Positions 52,931-63,900 of a stretch of DNA of 64,000 nt are shown here, in pieces. This DNA is from Winkia neuii subsp. neuii DSM 8576. Its GTDB lineage: Bacteria; Actinomycetota; Actinomycetes; Actinomycetales; Actinomycetaceae. The translations under genes were made by a program, and so were the position numbers. The stretch covers positions 186,001-250,000 of the forward strand of contig NZ_ATUW01000003.1 in assembly GCF_000420405.1 (NCBI RefSeq), written 5' to 3'. How positions within the stretch are numbered: position 1 is the stretch's first letter; each line of letters starts with the position of its first letter. Below the pieces are notes generated by a model that saw nothing but the letters and a program-made list of their open reading frames with translations, did no database searches and was not told the DNA's origin.

Positions 52931-54229
52931 ATGTCTTGGAATTTTGAAACTAACCAAATCCACGCCGGCCAGCAACCAGATCCCACCACTGGCGCCCGCA
53001 CCCTGCCGATCTACCAAACCACATCCTACGTGTTCAAGTCCGCCAAGCAGGCTGCAGATCGCTTCGCCCTCAAAGATCAGGGCCCAATATACTCGCGACT
53101 GACAAACCCGACTTGGGATGTGGTCGAGGCACGACTAGCCACCCTCGAGGGCGGCGTGGGCGGGTTGCTCACGTCGTCTGGGGCAGGCGCAATTAGCCTC
53201 ACCATTTTGACGATCGCCCAGGCCGGGGACAACATTGTGGCTTCGCCCTCGCTATACGGCGGCACCACGAACCTGTTCGTTCACACCCTCCCCAAGTACG
53301 GCATCGAAACCCGGCTAGTTGAAGACCCCCACGACATCGAATCGTGGAAGGCCCTGGCCGACGATCGTACCGTAGCCTTCTACGGCGAAACTATTCCAAA
53401 TCCCGCCGGCGACATCCTAGATTTGGAGCCCCTAGCTAAGGCTGCCCACGAGATCGGCGTACCCCTGGTAGTCGATAACACCGTACCCACCCCCTACCTG
53501 CTGCGCCCGATCGAATGGGGCGCCGACATAGTGGTGCACTCGGCAACCAAGTACTTGGGCGGGCACGGAAACTCGGTGCTGGGCGTGATCGTCGACTCCG
53601 GCAACTTCGACTGGACCAAGGATCCAAAGCGCTTCGTCCAGTTCAACGAACCCGACCCCTCCTACCACGGCCTCACCTACGGGCCCGATCTGGGCAACCA
53701 GGCTTTCATACTGAAAGCTCGTGCCCAGGGGCTGCGCGACCTCGGCTTTAGCGCCTCTCCGTTCAACGCCTTCCTCATTGAGCAGGGCATCGAAACCCTT
53801 TCGCTGCGCATCGAACGCCACGTAGACAACGCCCTGAAGATCGCAAAATACCTGGAAAAGCGCAAGAACGAGGGGCGGGGCGTCGACTCGATCAGTTATT
53901 CGGGCCTGGAATCCAGCCCCTACTACGAGCTCGCCAAGAAGTACACTCCCCGCGGCCCGGGCGCACTGGTAAGCTTCGACATTTCTGGCGGCCGGACGGT
54001 AGGCGAGAAATTCGTTGACAACCTGCCCCTCTTCTCTAACCTTGCCAACATTGGCGACGTGCGTTCGCTCGTGGCACACCCGGCCTCGACCACCCACTCG
54101 CAGTTGGACGAAGAGGGCCTGAAGAAGGCCGGAATTACCGGTGGCACCATCCGCCTGTCGGTTGGCATCGAAAATGTCGACGACCTGATCGAAGCCCTCG
54201 AAACCGCCTTCAAGGCAGTGGGCCTGTGA
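52931..54229 (+). CDS. metY: O-acetylhomoserine sulfhydrylase
   Basis: A Cys/Met-metabolism PLP enzyme making homocysteine from O-acetylhomoserine and sulfide. The start MSWNFETNQIHAGQQPD and the length of 432 aa are typical of MetY rather than MetB. The PLP lysine is K207 in VVHSATKYLGGHGN. AAGGAA precedes the ATG. Its stop overlaps the metX start (GTGA). Confidence 0.93.
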   Translation: MSWNFETNQIHAGQQPDPTTGARTLPIYQTTSYVFKSAKQAADRFALKDQGPIYSRLTNPTWDVVEARLATLEGGVGGLLTSSGAGAISLTILTIAQAGDNIVASPSLYGGTTNLFVHTLPKYGIETRLVEDPHDIESWKALADDRTVAFYGETIPNPAGDILDLEPLAKAAHEIGVPLVVDNTVPTPYLLRPIEWGADIVVHSATKYLGGHGNSVLGVIVDSGNFDWTKDPKRFVQFNEPDPSYHGLTYGPDLGNQAFILKARAQGLRDLGFSASPFNAFLIEQGIETLSLRIERHVDNALKIAKYLEKRKNEGRGVDSISYSGLESSPYYELAKKYTPRGPGALVSFDISGGRTVGEKFVDNLPLFSNLANIGDVRSLVAHPASTTHSQLDEEGLKKAGITGGTIRLSVGIENVDDLIEALETAFKAVGL

Positions 54230-55551
54230 GCGAAGATCCATGTTGTGAGGGGTGGGAGGAGCTTCCACCCCTCACGGTGCTTGCCCAGCGCGCCGCCGAA
54301 AAGGCCGCGCTGGACCGAGCCGCTCCCGGCATTTCCAGGGCCCAAGCCCCTCTTCCATTCGATTCGTTGCTAAAACAGCAACCCAATTGGGAAGCAGGAA
54401 AAATCACCGATCCTGGCGAGCTTGCCCGCAGCGGGCACCTGCCCGTGACGGGAGCTTGGCGCGAGGGCGACGCCCCCGGCCCCCGTATGTACGCTGAGCT
54501 CGGCCCCCTCTCGCTAGAGGGCGGCGGGCATCTGCCCGCAGTCCGTTTAGCTTACGAAACCTGGGGGAAGCTAAACCCGGCTCGCGACAATGCAATCCTT
54601 ATTTTGCACGCCCTCACCGGCGATTCGCATGTGGCTGGCCCGGTCGGCCCAGGCCAACCTACCCCGGGTTGGTGGGCGCAGGCAGTGGGCCCTGATTTAC
54701 CCCTAGATACCAATAAATTTTTTATCGTGGCCCCCAACGTGTTGGGCGGGTGTATGGGCTCTACCGGCCCGTCTTCGCTCGCGCCAGACGGGCGCGAATG
54801 GGGTTCTCGTTTCCCGCAGCTATCCACCCGCGACATGGTTCGCGCCGAGGCCCGCCTGGCCGACCTGCTGGGCATCGACACCTTTGCCGCAGTAGTTGGG
54901 CCTTCTGCCGGCTGGCACCGCGCCCTCGAGTGGGCGGCCACCTACCCCGAGCGGGCTCGCGCCCTCATTTTGGTAGCTACCTCTGCCTGCACTACCGCAG
55001 AGCAAGCGGCGTGGGCACATGCCCAGATTGCAGCCATAGAACTAGATCCACATTTTGCTGGCGGTGACTACTATTCCAACCTCGAAGGGCCGGTACGCGG
55101 TTTGGGACTCGCCCGCGAGATCGCCCACACCACCTACCGCACGCCGCTGGAACTAGACGAACGTTTCGGCCGCGAGCGCCAGGGAGACGAAGATCCGCTG
55201 GCCGGAGGGCAACTAGCTGTACAGTCCTACCTCGACTACCACGCGCGCAAGTTGGCTGCCCGTTTTGATGCGGGCTCGTACAGGGTGCTCTCTAAAGCGA
55301 TGATCACCCACGACGTGGGGCGAGACAGGGGCGGAGTGCAAGCCGCCCTATCTGTGTTTTCTAAACCCACATTAGTTGTGGGCGTGGATTCTGACCGACT
55401 GTTCTACGCCCGAGATTGCAAGAAAATGGCGGCGGCGTTCCCGGATGGCCGTTACCGGCAGATTTGCACCCCGTTTGGCCACGATGGGTTCTTGATAGAA
55501 TTTGCCCAAGTAAATGCGATCTTCGCAGATTTTATGAAAGAGCTAAAATGA
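54226..55551 (+). CDS. metX: Homoserine O-acetyltransferase
   Basis: MetX makes O-acetylhomoserine, the substrate of MetY. It is an alpha/beta hydrolase fold with nucleophile Ser227. Here the elbow reads GPSAGWHRALEWA instead of the usual GGSMGGMQ form, while the signature NVLGGCMGSTGPSS, the acid in GVDSDRLF and His in FGHDGFLIE are kept. About 75 N-terminal residues precede the family core. The GTG overlaps the metY stop. 441 aa. Confidence 0.9.
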   Translation: MSEDPCCEGWEELPPLTVLAQRAAEKAALDRAAPGISRAQAPLPFDSLLKQQPNWEAGKITDPGELARSGHLPVTGAWREGDAPGPRMYAELGPLSLEGGGHLPAVRLAYETWGKLNPARDNAILILHALTGDSHVAGPVGPGQPTPGWWAQAVGPDLPLDTNKFFIVAPNVLGGCMGSTGPSSLAPDGREWGSRFPQLSTRDMVRAEARLADLLGIDTFAAVVGPSAGWHRALEWAATYPERARALILVATSACTTAEQAAWAHAQIAAIELDPHFAGGDYYSNLEGPVRGLGLAREIAHTTYRTPLELDERFGRERQGDEDPLAGGQLAVQSYLDYHARKLAARFDAGSYRVLSKAMITHDVGRDRGGVQAALSVFSKPTLVVGVDSDRLFYARDCKKMAAAFPDGRYRQICTPFGHDGFLIEFAQVNAIFADFMKELK

Positions 55552-56684
55552 CAGATTTTCGCCCTCTTCCTACCGAGGTTCCAGATGAGGCTGCGCCACA
55601 GGGGGAATGGGGGCCCGATATTTTGGGGCCTGGTTTTGTGGCTCAAACGTTGCCGTTGCAGGCCGATTTTGAGGGCCCGGTAGTTGCCACTCTAGTTCAG
55701 CATAGGCCCAGCGAGGATCCAGAGGCCATAGCCGGTACCCCTTCCGCTCCCGGGTTTGTGGCTCTATACGTGCACGGGTGGAACGACTACTTTTTCCAAC
55801 GTGAAAAGGCTAGGCACGTGGCCGCTGCAGGCGGCGCGTTTTACGCCATTGACCTGCGCAAATATGGTCGTTCCTGGCGTCTTTACCAGTCGTTTGGCTA
55901 CGTTGATTCCCTACAGACTTACGACGAGGATTTGCAGGCCGCCCTCGCTGTAATTCGCCAGCAGCACCCGCACCTACCGCTGGTACTTATGGGGCACTCC
56001 ACGGGGGGACTGTCGGCAGCGCTGTGGGCTAACCGCCATCGCAACCAGGTAGCCGCGCTGGTACTAAATTCGCCGTGGATCGCCTGGCAATACGACAACA
56101 CCTCTAAAACGGTGGTGGCCCCACTGGTACGGGCTTGGTCTTGGCGTTCCCCCCGCCAAGTAATGCCTATGCCCGAGGGCGAAAACATCTATGCGCATTC
56201 GCTTGCCGGTTGGGATAGCAGTGACGGGCCCCTGCCCGAGCGGCTGGTACCGTTCCGCCAGGATCCTTCTGTCAGGGGGTGGGATTTGATCCCACAGTGG
56301 AAAACCTCGAAGTCTGCTCCGATTCGTCCGGGCTGGTTGCAGGCTATTTTGGCGGGCCACACGGAAATCGCAGGCGGGTTGCAGCTTACCTGCCCCACGC
56401 TGGTGGTTACCTCGGTGGGTTCTTTTGGGGGGAAGTGGCAAGTATTGGCTCGCCGGCGCGATGCGGTGTTAGACGCGGATAAGGTGGCAGCTACCGCTTA
56501 CAAGCTGTCCACTAATCTGTCGCTTCACCGTTTCGAGGCGCTCCACGACGTGACTTTGTCGGAGCCAGATGTGCGCGCGCAGGTGTGGGAGTGCTTCCAC
56601 AGGTGGGTGGCGGCAGCACTGCCGCAGGCCGCGAATCCGCCCTCGCTTTTGGCGGAGGCGGCCTGCCGGAAGCTTTGCCCCTAG
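55548..56684 (+). CDS. Alpha/beta hydrolase
   Basis: A serine hydrolase with the nucleophile elbow LMGHSTGGLSAALWA (~143), resembling monoacylglycerol-lipase-like hydrolases (Hydrolase_4). YVHGWNDYFFQREKARHVAA near the N-terminus fits the oxyanion region, and the C-terminal His is in ALHDV. ATG 55548 overlaps the metX stop as ATGA, which fixes the start; a longer frame into metX is not supported. 378 aa. Substrate unknown. Confidence 0.88.
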   Translation: MTDFRPLPTEVPDEAAPQGEWGPDILGPGFVAQTLPLQADFEGPVVATLVQHRPSEDPEAIAGTPSAPGFVALYVHGWNDYFFQREKARHVAAAGGAFYAIDLRKYGRSWRLYQSFGYVDSLQTYDEDLQAALAVIRQQHPHLPLVLMGHSTGGLSAALWANRHRNQVAALVLNSPWIAWQYDNTSKTVVAPLVRAWSWRSPRQVMPMPEGENIYAHSLAGWDSSDGPLPERLVPFRQDPSVRGWDLIPQWKTSKSAPIRPGWLQAILAGHTEIAGGLQLTCPTLVVTSVGSFGGKWQVLARRRDAVLDADKVAATAYKLSTNLSLHRFEALHDVTLSEPDVRAQVWECFHRWVAAALPQAANPPSLLAEAACRKLCP

Positions 56685-56695
56685 AGTGGGTGCCG

Positions 56696-57940
56696 CTAGC
56701 GACCTTTGGACTCGCGGTCGATCTCCTCGTTAATTTCCAATATGGCTTCGGCCAGCGAAGGCCCTTCGGCGTGCCCTAGGCGGAAGTGATCCCAACCGTC
56801 AGCTTGAATTCCTAGTAGCTTTTCTAGGGCAGCGTCTGCGTTGTCGGTTTCGCCCCCACCCGGGTAACGAATCTTGCCGTTGGCCAGCAGGAGTGCCTCT
56901 TTTGCCGAATCGGCGCCCACCGCAACAATCAGGGTGTCGGAGCCCAACACGGTGGCGATTGCGGCTAGCCCTTCGGCATCGTGCCCTAGCACAGCCGGGA
57001 CCTCTTTTTGTACGGCCTCGTGTTCGCCGGTAGTGGCCGGTGGTTCCTGGCCCTTCTTGTCGAAGCCCTGGGCAACCACGGTATCCCCTACGGCGTAAAC
57101 CTGCGGATAGTGGATGCCCCCGATGATGCGATCTTTCTGCTTCGGAGAACGCATCTGTTGTTCTTGTACCGGCTGGCGCGCAGCCTCTGCCTCGCCCTGC
57201 TTGCCTGGCACCTGCCGCGAGGTTGAGCCTGCCGGTTGGGCCTGCACGGGGGTGTTCTGCCCGCCTGTCTTTTCCAGGCTAGCGTTCCCCCTCTGTTCGG
57301 GCCCGCTGATGCGCCCGGCATCGGTAGAATACTGCGACAGCCTGGGCCTGCGCGAAGAGCGCATCAAAGCAGGATTAGGCGACCAGTAGCTAGGCCCGAC
57401 CGGTTGTACGTCCAAGAAGCGCCGCCCGTTTGCCATAGCCCGCATGGCAATTTCGTGCACCTCGAGCCCGGAAGAAAACAATACATCCAAAGAGGGGCGC
57501 ACGGCAGGGTCGATGTTCGCAGCAACAATGATCATACGCGGGCCAGGCTTGGCGTCGGGAGGCATCGATTCGCGAAACTCTGTCCACCCGGAGCGGAACC
57601 GTTCGGCCCCGCCCGGATACATTTGAGCCAAATCTAGCCACCCCATTGACGAGATGTCCCCCAGCCTAGAGAGGGCGGCAATGAGCGAAATCGCATCGAG
57701 GTGGCCCAACACTTCGACGGCTACTACCTGCCCGGAGGCATCCAGGGCGGTAAGGCGGTGTGGGCCAGAGACCTCGTCGGCCTCGTCGTGATCCCACGCC
57801 ACGGGAAAAAGGGGACGCGATATTACCTCTAGGACTTGTGCCCGAACGGATTCTAGAACCTCGGCGTTGAACCCGCGTTCTATCGGACGGCCGAACTGGG
57901 CTGGAACCAGCCGGCCTTGATCAAGTTCAAAAAGTGGCAT
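56696..57940 (-). CDS. Conserved actinobacterial protein of unknown function
   Basis: 414 aa from ATG 57940, preceded by AAGGAG. The first ~200 residues (MPLFELDQGRLVPAQFGRPI, LTALDASGQVVAVEVL, YPGGAERFRSGWTEFRESMP, GRRFLDVQPVGP) resemble a conserved actinobacterial protein that I remember only as uncharacterised. A Gln/Pro/Arg-rich linker (~210-285) follows, then a second globular part of ~120 residues. No signal peptide or membrane helix. Converges with the hydrolase gene with 11 bp between. Confidence 0.75.
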   Translation of the reverse strand: MPLFELDQGRLVPAQFGRPIERGFNAEVLESVRAQVLEVISRPLFPVAWDHDEADEVSGPHRLTALDASGQVVAVEVLGHLDAISLIAALSRLGDISSMGWLDLAQMYPGGAERFRSGWTEFRESMPPDAKPGPRMIIVAANIDPAVRPSLDVLFSSGLEVHEIAMRAMANGRRFLDVQPVGPSYWSPNPALMRSSRRPRLSQYSTDAGRISGPEQRGNASLEKTGGQNTPVQAQPAGSTSRQVPGKQGEAEAARQPVQEQQMRSPKQKDRIIGGIHYPQVYAVGDTVVAQGFDKKGQEPPATTGEHEAVQKEVPAVLGHDAEGLAAIATVLGSDTLIVAVGADSAKEALLLANGKIRYPGGGETDNADAALEKLLGIQADGWDHFRLGHAEGPSLAEAILEINEEIDRESKGR

Positions 57941-57995
57941 TATCGCTCCTTCTTGTGGCACACGTAGTTTCTATTGTTCCACGGATCGGATCAGT

Positions 57996-60887
57996 TTAGT
58001 GCAGATGTTTCAGCCTGTCCCCCGGCGCCGCCAAGAGGGTTGCCAGGTGCACGCCTTGGCGGCCGGCCAGTTGGCGCGCCTGGGTGCGGCACGAAAACCC
58101 GTCGGCCAAAAATACGGCGTTAGGTTTCGCCCTCAGGGTGGGAAGAAGGGAGTTTTCTGCCACTTTCACCGACATTTCGTAGTGGCCGGCTTCCATCCCG
58201 AAATTGCCAGCTAGCCCACAGCAGCCAGACAGTTCCACTATTTGGGCACCGGCTTTTTGGAGAAGGTCGCGATCAGCCTGCCACCCCATCACCGAATAGT
58301 GGTGGCAGTGCGGTTGGGCAACCACTTGCAGTCCCTTCAGGGAGGGCGGCTGCCATTTTTGGGGGCCAAGTGGCGAGGGCGCACTGAGTAGTTCTGCGAG
58401 CGTGTACACTCCCTGCGACACGGCTTTCGCGCGAGCATCGTCCGGAAGAAGGTCGGGCAGATCTCCGCGCAACGCCGCCGTACAAGAAGGCTCTACCCCC
58501 ACGATCGGAATCCCTGCCACGGCGAAGGGCGCCAAGTTTTCCACTAACGCTTCCAGGTGTTTTTTCGCTGCGGGTAGCTGTCCGGTTGTGATCCAGGTGA
58601 GCCCACAGCAGCTGGGCGGAGCAAGTAACACCCTGTAGCCGGCCTCGGAAAGAACCTTTACTGTGGCTTTGGCGCCCTCAGAATCCAGGTGTTCTGAGAA
58701 CGAATCCGCCCATAGAACCGCATATTTTGTAGAGGCGCGGGAGCGGGGCAGCGCCGCTTCCAGCCCCACTTTTTTGGCCCACTTTGAAAAGCGTTCACTC
58801 ACTATGGGCGGCATTTGCCTGCGCGGATCCAATCCCCCTGCGCGAAATAACACCTTCCGTGCCGGAGTTGCCATGAGCGCATTTATAGCCTGCGCGAGGC
58901 CCGGGATCGCGGTGGCTAGACGCAGCCAGCGCGGCAGAGCTCCCAGCAGGTAGTGCGTGCGAGGGCGCAATCTGCCCCGGTAGTGGCGGTAGTAGGTTTC
59001 GGAGCGGTACTTGGCCATGTCGACCCCCGCCGGGCAATCAGCGCTGCAGGCCTTGCAGGCCAGGCACAAGTCCAACACTTTGAGCACTTCGGGGGTGGAA
59101 AATCCTTCTATAAGCTTTCCATTTGCGGCTTCCTCTAAGATGCGGGCGCGCCCTCGGGTAACGTCCTGTTCGCGCCCGGTCGCCGCAAACGAGGGGCACA
59201 TGAAGTTTTTGCGGATGCCAGCCCTGCACTTGCCTACTCCGGTACACCGGTGCAACGCCGTGGTGAAGTCGCCATGATCGCCCTCGAACGCAAACCCTCC
59301 CTTTAGGGCGGGCAGCTTTTTCGCCTGAGGGCGGCGCAAGTTTTTGTCGAGCGGGTCCGGGTCTACTATTACCCCCGGGTTTAGCAGCCCAGCGGGATCG
59401 AACAGGGTTTTTACCTGCCGAAAAATACTGATTGCAGCGGGGCTATAGAGGCGTTTTAGTAGTTCGGAGCGGGCCCGCCCGTCTCCGTGTTCACCCGATA
59501 TTGAGCCGCCGTAGAAAGCCACCGCATCTGCGGCATCCTCTAAAAATGCGCGCGTGCGGCCCACCCCACCCGGTTCGGCCAGAGGAAAGTCGAGGCGAAC
59601 GTGTACGCAACCATCGCCAAAGTGCCCGTAAAGCAGCCCGTTTATCCCATGTTTTTTCATGCAAGCGGAAAAATCTGCCAGGTAGGGCGCCAATTTTTCT
59701 GGGGGCACCGCCGCGTCCTCGAAACCGGCCCAAGCCTGTTCGCCTCCGCTCAGGCTGCCGTCGGCTTCTCGCACCAGGGGCGTGCGCCCTCCCAGGCCGG
59801 CCCCGTCAGCACGAATCCGCCAGAGCGCGGCCGCCTCTTCGCCAGGGGGATAAATTGCCACCGCGTCGGTAGCCGCGGCCTGCCCAATGCGGCGGGCCAG
59901 CGCCAACGACTCGGCGGGGGTAGGTCCAGAGACCTCGCACATTAGCCAGCCGCCGCCCTCGGGCAAAGCCGGGACGGGCCCCTGTTTTGCCTCCACTACC
60001 TGCACCATGCGCCGATCCAACCCCTCTACAGAAAGAGGGCGGAATTTGAGCAGGGCGGGCACGTCGCGGGCTGCTTCGACCATGTTCGCGTACCCGAGCG
60101 CCATTAGCACGGGCGCCGCAGGCAGGGGTACCAGTCGCACTTCGATTTCGACGACGGTCACTAGTGTTCCTTCCGTGCCCGTCAAAAATGCGGCCAAGTT
60201 CCGCCCGGCCTCGGGCAACGCCATGTCCAGCTGGTATCCGGAGACCTGGCGCGAAAAACGCCCGAACTCGGTGCGGATAGTAGCCAGATTCGCGTCAATA
60301 AGCTCCTCGAGTCCCTCTGCCGGAGCCAGCGAATCAGTGCGCGCAGTAAACCGCCGCCCGGCCCCGTCCACGCATTCGAGCGAGAGCACGTTTACAGCCG
60401 TCCTCCCCCAGGCCGTAGCATGCGGCCCACAGGCATTGTTGCCCACCATTCCGCCGATAGTACACCGGTTCTGACTAGATGGATCCGGCCCAAAACGCAG
60501 CCCGAAGGGAGCCGCAGCCGCCTGCAGTGTGGCCTCTACGCAACCGGGTTGGACCCTGGCAGTGCGGCCCTTGGCATCTATGTCCAACACCTTGTTCATG
60601 TGTTTACAAAAGTCGATTACTACGCCCGGCCCTATGGCATTGCCAGCGCAGGAAGTCCCCGCTCCCCTGCTGGTAAGTGGGAGCTTGGCCCGCAATGCCG
60701 CCCGGATGCCCGCCACCGCTTCCGCCTTATTTCTAGGGAAAAACACGGCAGCGGGCACCACCCGGTAGATGCCGGCGTCTGTCGAATACATGCCCCGAGT
60801 CAGTCGACTGGTGTCCAACTGGCAGCGCATATGCTGCGGCAAGTACTCGGCCATGAGCGCGGCTTTACCTGCTTTTGGTGATTCCAT
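57996..60887 (-). CDS. FAD-binding and Fe-S oxidoreductase, D-lactate dehydrogenase type
   Basis: A large fusion: an N-terminal FAD-binding PCMH domain (SRGAGTSCAGNAIGPGVVID ~74; RFGPDPSSQNRCTIGGMVGN ~130), a FAD-linked oxidase C-terminal domain (to ~500), a ferredoxin-like part with CTGVGKCRAG and CLACKACSADCPAGVDM (~640), and two CCG-type segments (PPSCCGL, LSGCCGLAG) in the last 300 residues. This is the layout of GlcD-GlpC-type D-2-hydroxyacid or D-lactate dehydrogenases that feed electrons to quinone. 963 aa. Start ATG 60887 has GGAGG very close by, so it may begin a few codons later. Confidence 0.88.
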   Translation of the reverse strand: MESPKAGKAALMAEYLPQHMRCQLDTSRLTRGMYSTDAGIYRVVPAAVFFPRNKAEAVAGIRAALRAKLPLTSRGAGTSCAGNAIGPGVVIDFCKHMNKVLDIDAKGRTARVQPGCVEATLQAAAAPFGLRFGPDPSSQNRCTIGGMVGNNACGPHATAWGRTAVNVLSLECVDGAGRRFTARTDSLAPAEGLEELIDANLATIRTEFGRFSRQVSGYQLDMALPEAGRNLAAFLTGTEGTLVTVVEIEVRLVPLPAAPVLMALGYANMVEAARDVPALLKFRPLSVEGLDRRMVQVVEAKQGPVPALPEGGGWLMCEVSGPTPAESLALARRIGQAAATDAVAIYPPGEEAAALWRIRADGAGLGGRTPLVREADGSLSGGEQAWAGFEDAAVPPEKLAPYLADFSACMKKHGINGLLYGHFGDGCVHVRLDFPLAEPGGVGRTRAFLEDAADAVAFYGGSISGEHGDGRARSELLKRLYSPAAISIFRQVKTLFDPAGLLNPGVIVDPDPLDKNLRRPQAKKLPALKGGFAFEGDHGDFTTALHRCTGVGKCRAGIRKNFMCPSFAATGREQDVTRGRARILEEAANGKLIEGFSTPEVLKVLDLCLACKACSADCPAGVDMAKYRSETYYRHYRGRLRPRTHYLLGALPRWLRLATAIPGLAQAINALMATPARKVLFRAGGLDPRRQMPPIVSERFSKWAKKVGLEAALPRSRASTKYAVLWADSFSEHLDSEGAKATVKVLSEAGYRVLLAPPSCCGLTWITTGQLPAAKKHLEALVENLAPFAVAGIPIVGVEPSCTAALRGDLPDLLPDDARAKAVSQGVYTLAELLSAPSPLGPQKWQPPSLKGLQVVAQPHCHHYSVMGWQADRDLLQKAGAQIVELSGCCGLAGNFGMEAGHYEMSVKVAENSLLPTLRAKPNAVFLADGFSCRTQARQLAGRQGVHLATLLAAPGDRLKHLH

Positions 60888-60916
60888 GCCTCCATGGTCT
60901 CACCTTTTGCTACCGC

Positions 60917-63900
60917 TCAGCGGCGGCGCACTAGACCTAGACCGCCCAGGGAAAGCAGAAGGGCAGTCAACGCGGTTACCCCGAGGGCGCCGGCACCGGT
61001 AGTTGCTAGCGCTGAGGGGCTTTGCCCCGAGGCAGCAGGGTGGGACTCTTCCGGCCCCCGCTCCCCAGCGCCAGCCTCATTGTGGGACTTGCCGGTGTTG
61101 CCCTGGTCTTTCCCGCCTCCTGGCAGATGTTCGCCACTGCCCGGCGCGGGTTTTGCGGGCACAGCAGGACCGGCGTGTCCGCCAGATTGTGGCCCCTGCC
61201 CCTTGCCGGGCGCAGGGTGGCCACCCTCATCTGCCGCTGTCGCATCCGGCTGCGGGGAGGCCGCTTCTGGCGGCAGCACTCGCAGGGCCAACACGTGTGC
61301 CGAATTGGCAAAGCCCTCCCGGCCTTCGCCCTCTTCAGAAATCACCCCATCTGCACCAACGGCCAGGGTGGGACCGCCAAGCACGTCCCCTACGAAGCCC
61401 ACTGCGCGGCCGAAGCGCGCCTGTTCGCCGGTAGAAACCAGTACCTTCACCTTGCTCCCGCTTGCCTGCATTCCTCCCTTGGGGAGGGGCAAAGTGGTGG
61501 GAGTCTGCTTGAACAATGAGAGGTCGAACAGGTAGACGCGCCCATCTTTTTTGGCGGTGGGAGCTCCCACGGCAATCAAGGTCCGTTTTTTAGTTGCCAG
61601 CGCGTCTACGGCCCAGCCGAAGCCGGAGCCTTTCTGAAGACCGCGTACAACCCGCACCCCCTGGTTTTTTGCTCCATCCGCAACAGAAACTACCTGCTTA
61701 GAACGCCTCTCCTTGCAGCCGTATACCAACAGCACCCCGCCTTCGGACTGGTGTTGGATCTGTCCGCCGTCGTAGCCGATTACAAAATCTGCCAGCCCGT
61801 CGCCATTGGCGTCCCCAACCGGGGCCACGGAGGTACCCGCACCCAACCTGTGGGAAGCACCCGGAGCCATGGTGAGCTCGAAGGAATTATTTGCCCCCAC
61901 ATGGACTTGGGGTTCCTTGGAACCGTAGACCACCCAAGCCTTGCCAGGGTAGATGCCTGCTTCGCCCTCGGACTGGAAATCAGTGAGCACCCAGTCAAGC
62001 ATCCCGTCACCGTTGGCATCCCCAATGGGGGCAGCCTGGTTCAGCAGGTGCCCGTCGGGTGCGTATATGGTCTTCAGCACTCGCGCGGCAGGCGCTTTCA
62101 TCTGCTTCATGTCCACATTCGTCCCATTTTTTTGGCCTGCAAACACAAACAGGGCGCCTCTTTGTCCGCTCTGACCTGCCGCCAACGAAGCGTTCCCAAC
62201 CGTCACGGCAAGGTCGGCCAGCCCGTCGCCATTGGTGTCCCCGGCGCGAGAAATTTGCACCGGCGAAGAACCATATTCCGGCAGGTCAATCCACCAGCCC
62301 TGCCGGGGTTGGAGGTGGTTTAGATCCACCTTGCCCAAATCCTTGCCGCCGTATACGACCCAGGCGCGCGCCATGGTGTGCGAGTTGAACGCCAGGTCGT
62401 CAATACCGTCGCCGTTAGTGTCCCCCAGGCAGGCCACAGACAGCCCAACCGAGGAATCGGTGCCTGGATCTGCCGTTTCCTTGGGCCCGTTGAGGGCAAT
62501 CGTGTCTTTGGCCGGTACCTCTTTACCCCTGGTGCCACCGGGAATGATCTGCACCCCACCGGTAACGTTGGGCAGCCACCCGTGGGTGGGGGTCGAGTTC
62601 ATGTAGAACGGATCGAACTTCCACTCCGAGCGCGTGGGCATGCCGGCAATGATGTCCGCCTTTCCATCGCCCGTTACGTCACAGCGTCCCTTCGCTAGCG
62701 AGGAGCCGAGGCCGGAGGAAAACTCTCCCATCCAGATCTTCTTTTCCTCAGTGTCTACAGGTTTCACGGCTGGAGCACGCTTTTCTGGCTGCGGCGCCGG
62801 TACAGGCGGTTCAATCTTGTCGTTCTTGAGCTCGCCTTGGCGGGTCAGGTCGATCGTCCACACGTCCACTTTTCCGGTGGAGTTTACGGTGAATATGCCG
62901 CTGAGGGAGTCTTCGCCACGCCTAGGCATTACTCCCACTGCTACGCCAACGTCATCTTTTTCGTCACCGCCGGCTAGCCACAGCTTGTATTTTTCGCCAA
63001 TGCCGTCGATACCACGCCCTGAGTTGTAATTCTTGTTTAGGGCCTCTTGGGATATGACGAGGGCGCCGGTATGCTCTTCGTCGACGGGTTTACCTATTAC
63101 TAAGGCGCCGGGCTTGTCGCCTCCGTCAACCCAGGCCAGGGAGCTGCCTAGCTTAGCTCGCAGGGGTGCCCGCAGAAGGTACCCAACCTGTTTTCCGTCT
63201 GCTGTTACCGCCTTAGCATCACGCGAGGTGACGTCTACTTTGACGTCTTTCGAAAGGTCGGTTATTAGGGCAACTGAACCGGTTTCGTTCCCGGCCATGG
63301 GAGCACCTATGGCGAGGTCGTCGTTCTCGTCCCCGTTAAGATCCCCCGTAGAGGTGATGGCAGCGCCAAAGCGGGATTCGGCAGAGCCCGTTATGGTTGC
63401 GCTCACCGCCCCGGAGCGAGGTTCGACAATCAGCACTTTGCCCACTGCGAGCATCCCTACCGCGAAGGTTCCGTCAGTTAGGGCCGCTACTACCTCGATT
63501 TTCGCGCCGAGGTCGATGGGCTTGCCTTGAATTTGTCCCGTCGCATCGTAGAAGTAGAGCTTATTGCCTGCCGCTACGGCGAGCCTGTTGCCGCTACCGG
63601 CTATGGCACTTACATTGGGCAGGTCGATTTCGGCGGCTTTCTTCAGCCCGGCCGCGTATATGAATACTTTGTTTTTTGCTGCTACGGCGATCCTGGTGGA
63701 GTCTGGCAGGCACGCCGAAGCGATGCCGTAGCCTTCTGCTTCCTCCGATACCGCCTTGGCCGAATCTTGATCTTCAATGTTGCGGGTTACTTCATCCGTG
63801 TCTGAGCCGTAGGGGATGAATGGAACCATGTAGGTTTTGTGCTTTGTGGGATTGGTGAAGATCATGTCTGTCAGGTCATCGCCGTCGATGTCGCAGCTGA

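Noticed and set aside
53432-54268. Minus-strand frame of 278 codons opposite metY
   Set aside because: Shadow of metY; no ribosome site and no recognisable motifs.
55416-55547. Upstream extension of the alpha/beta hydrolase into metX
   Set aside because: The ATGA overlap at 55548 with the metX stop is the expected coupled start, and the extension is a different frame of metX.
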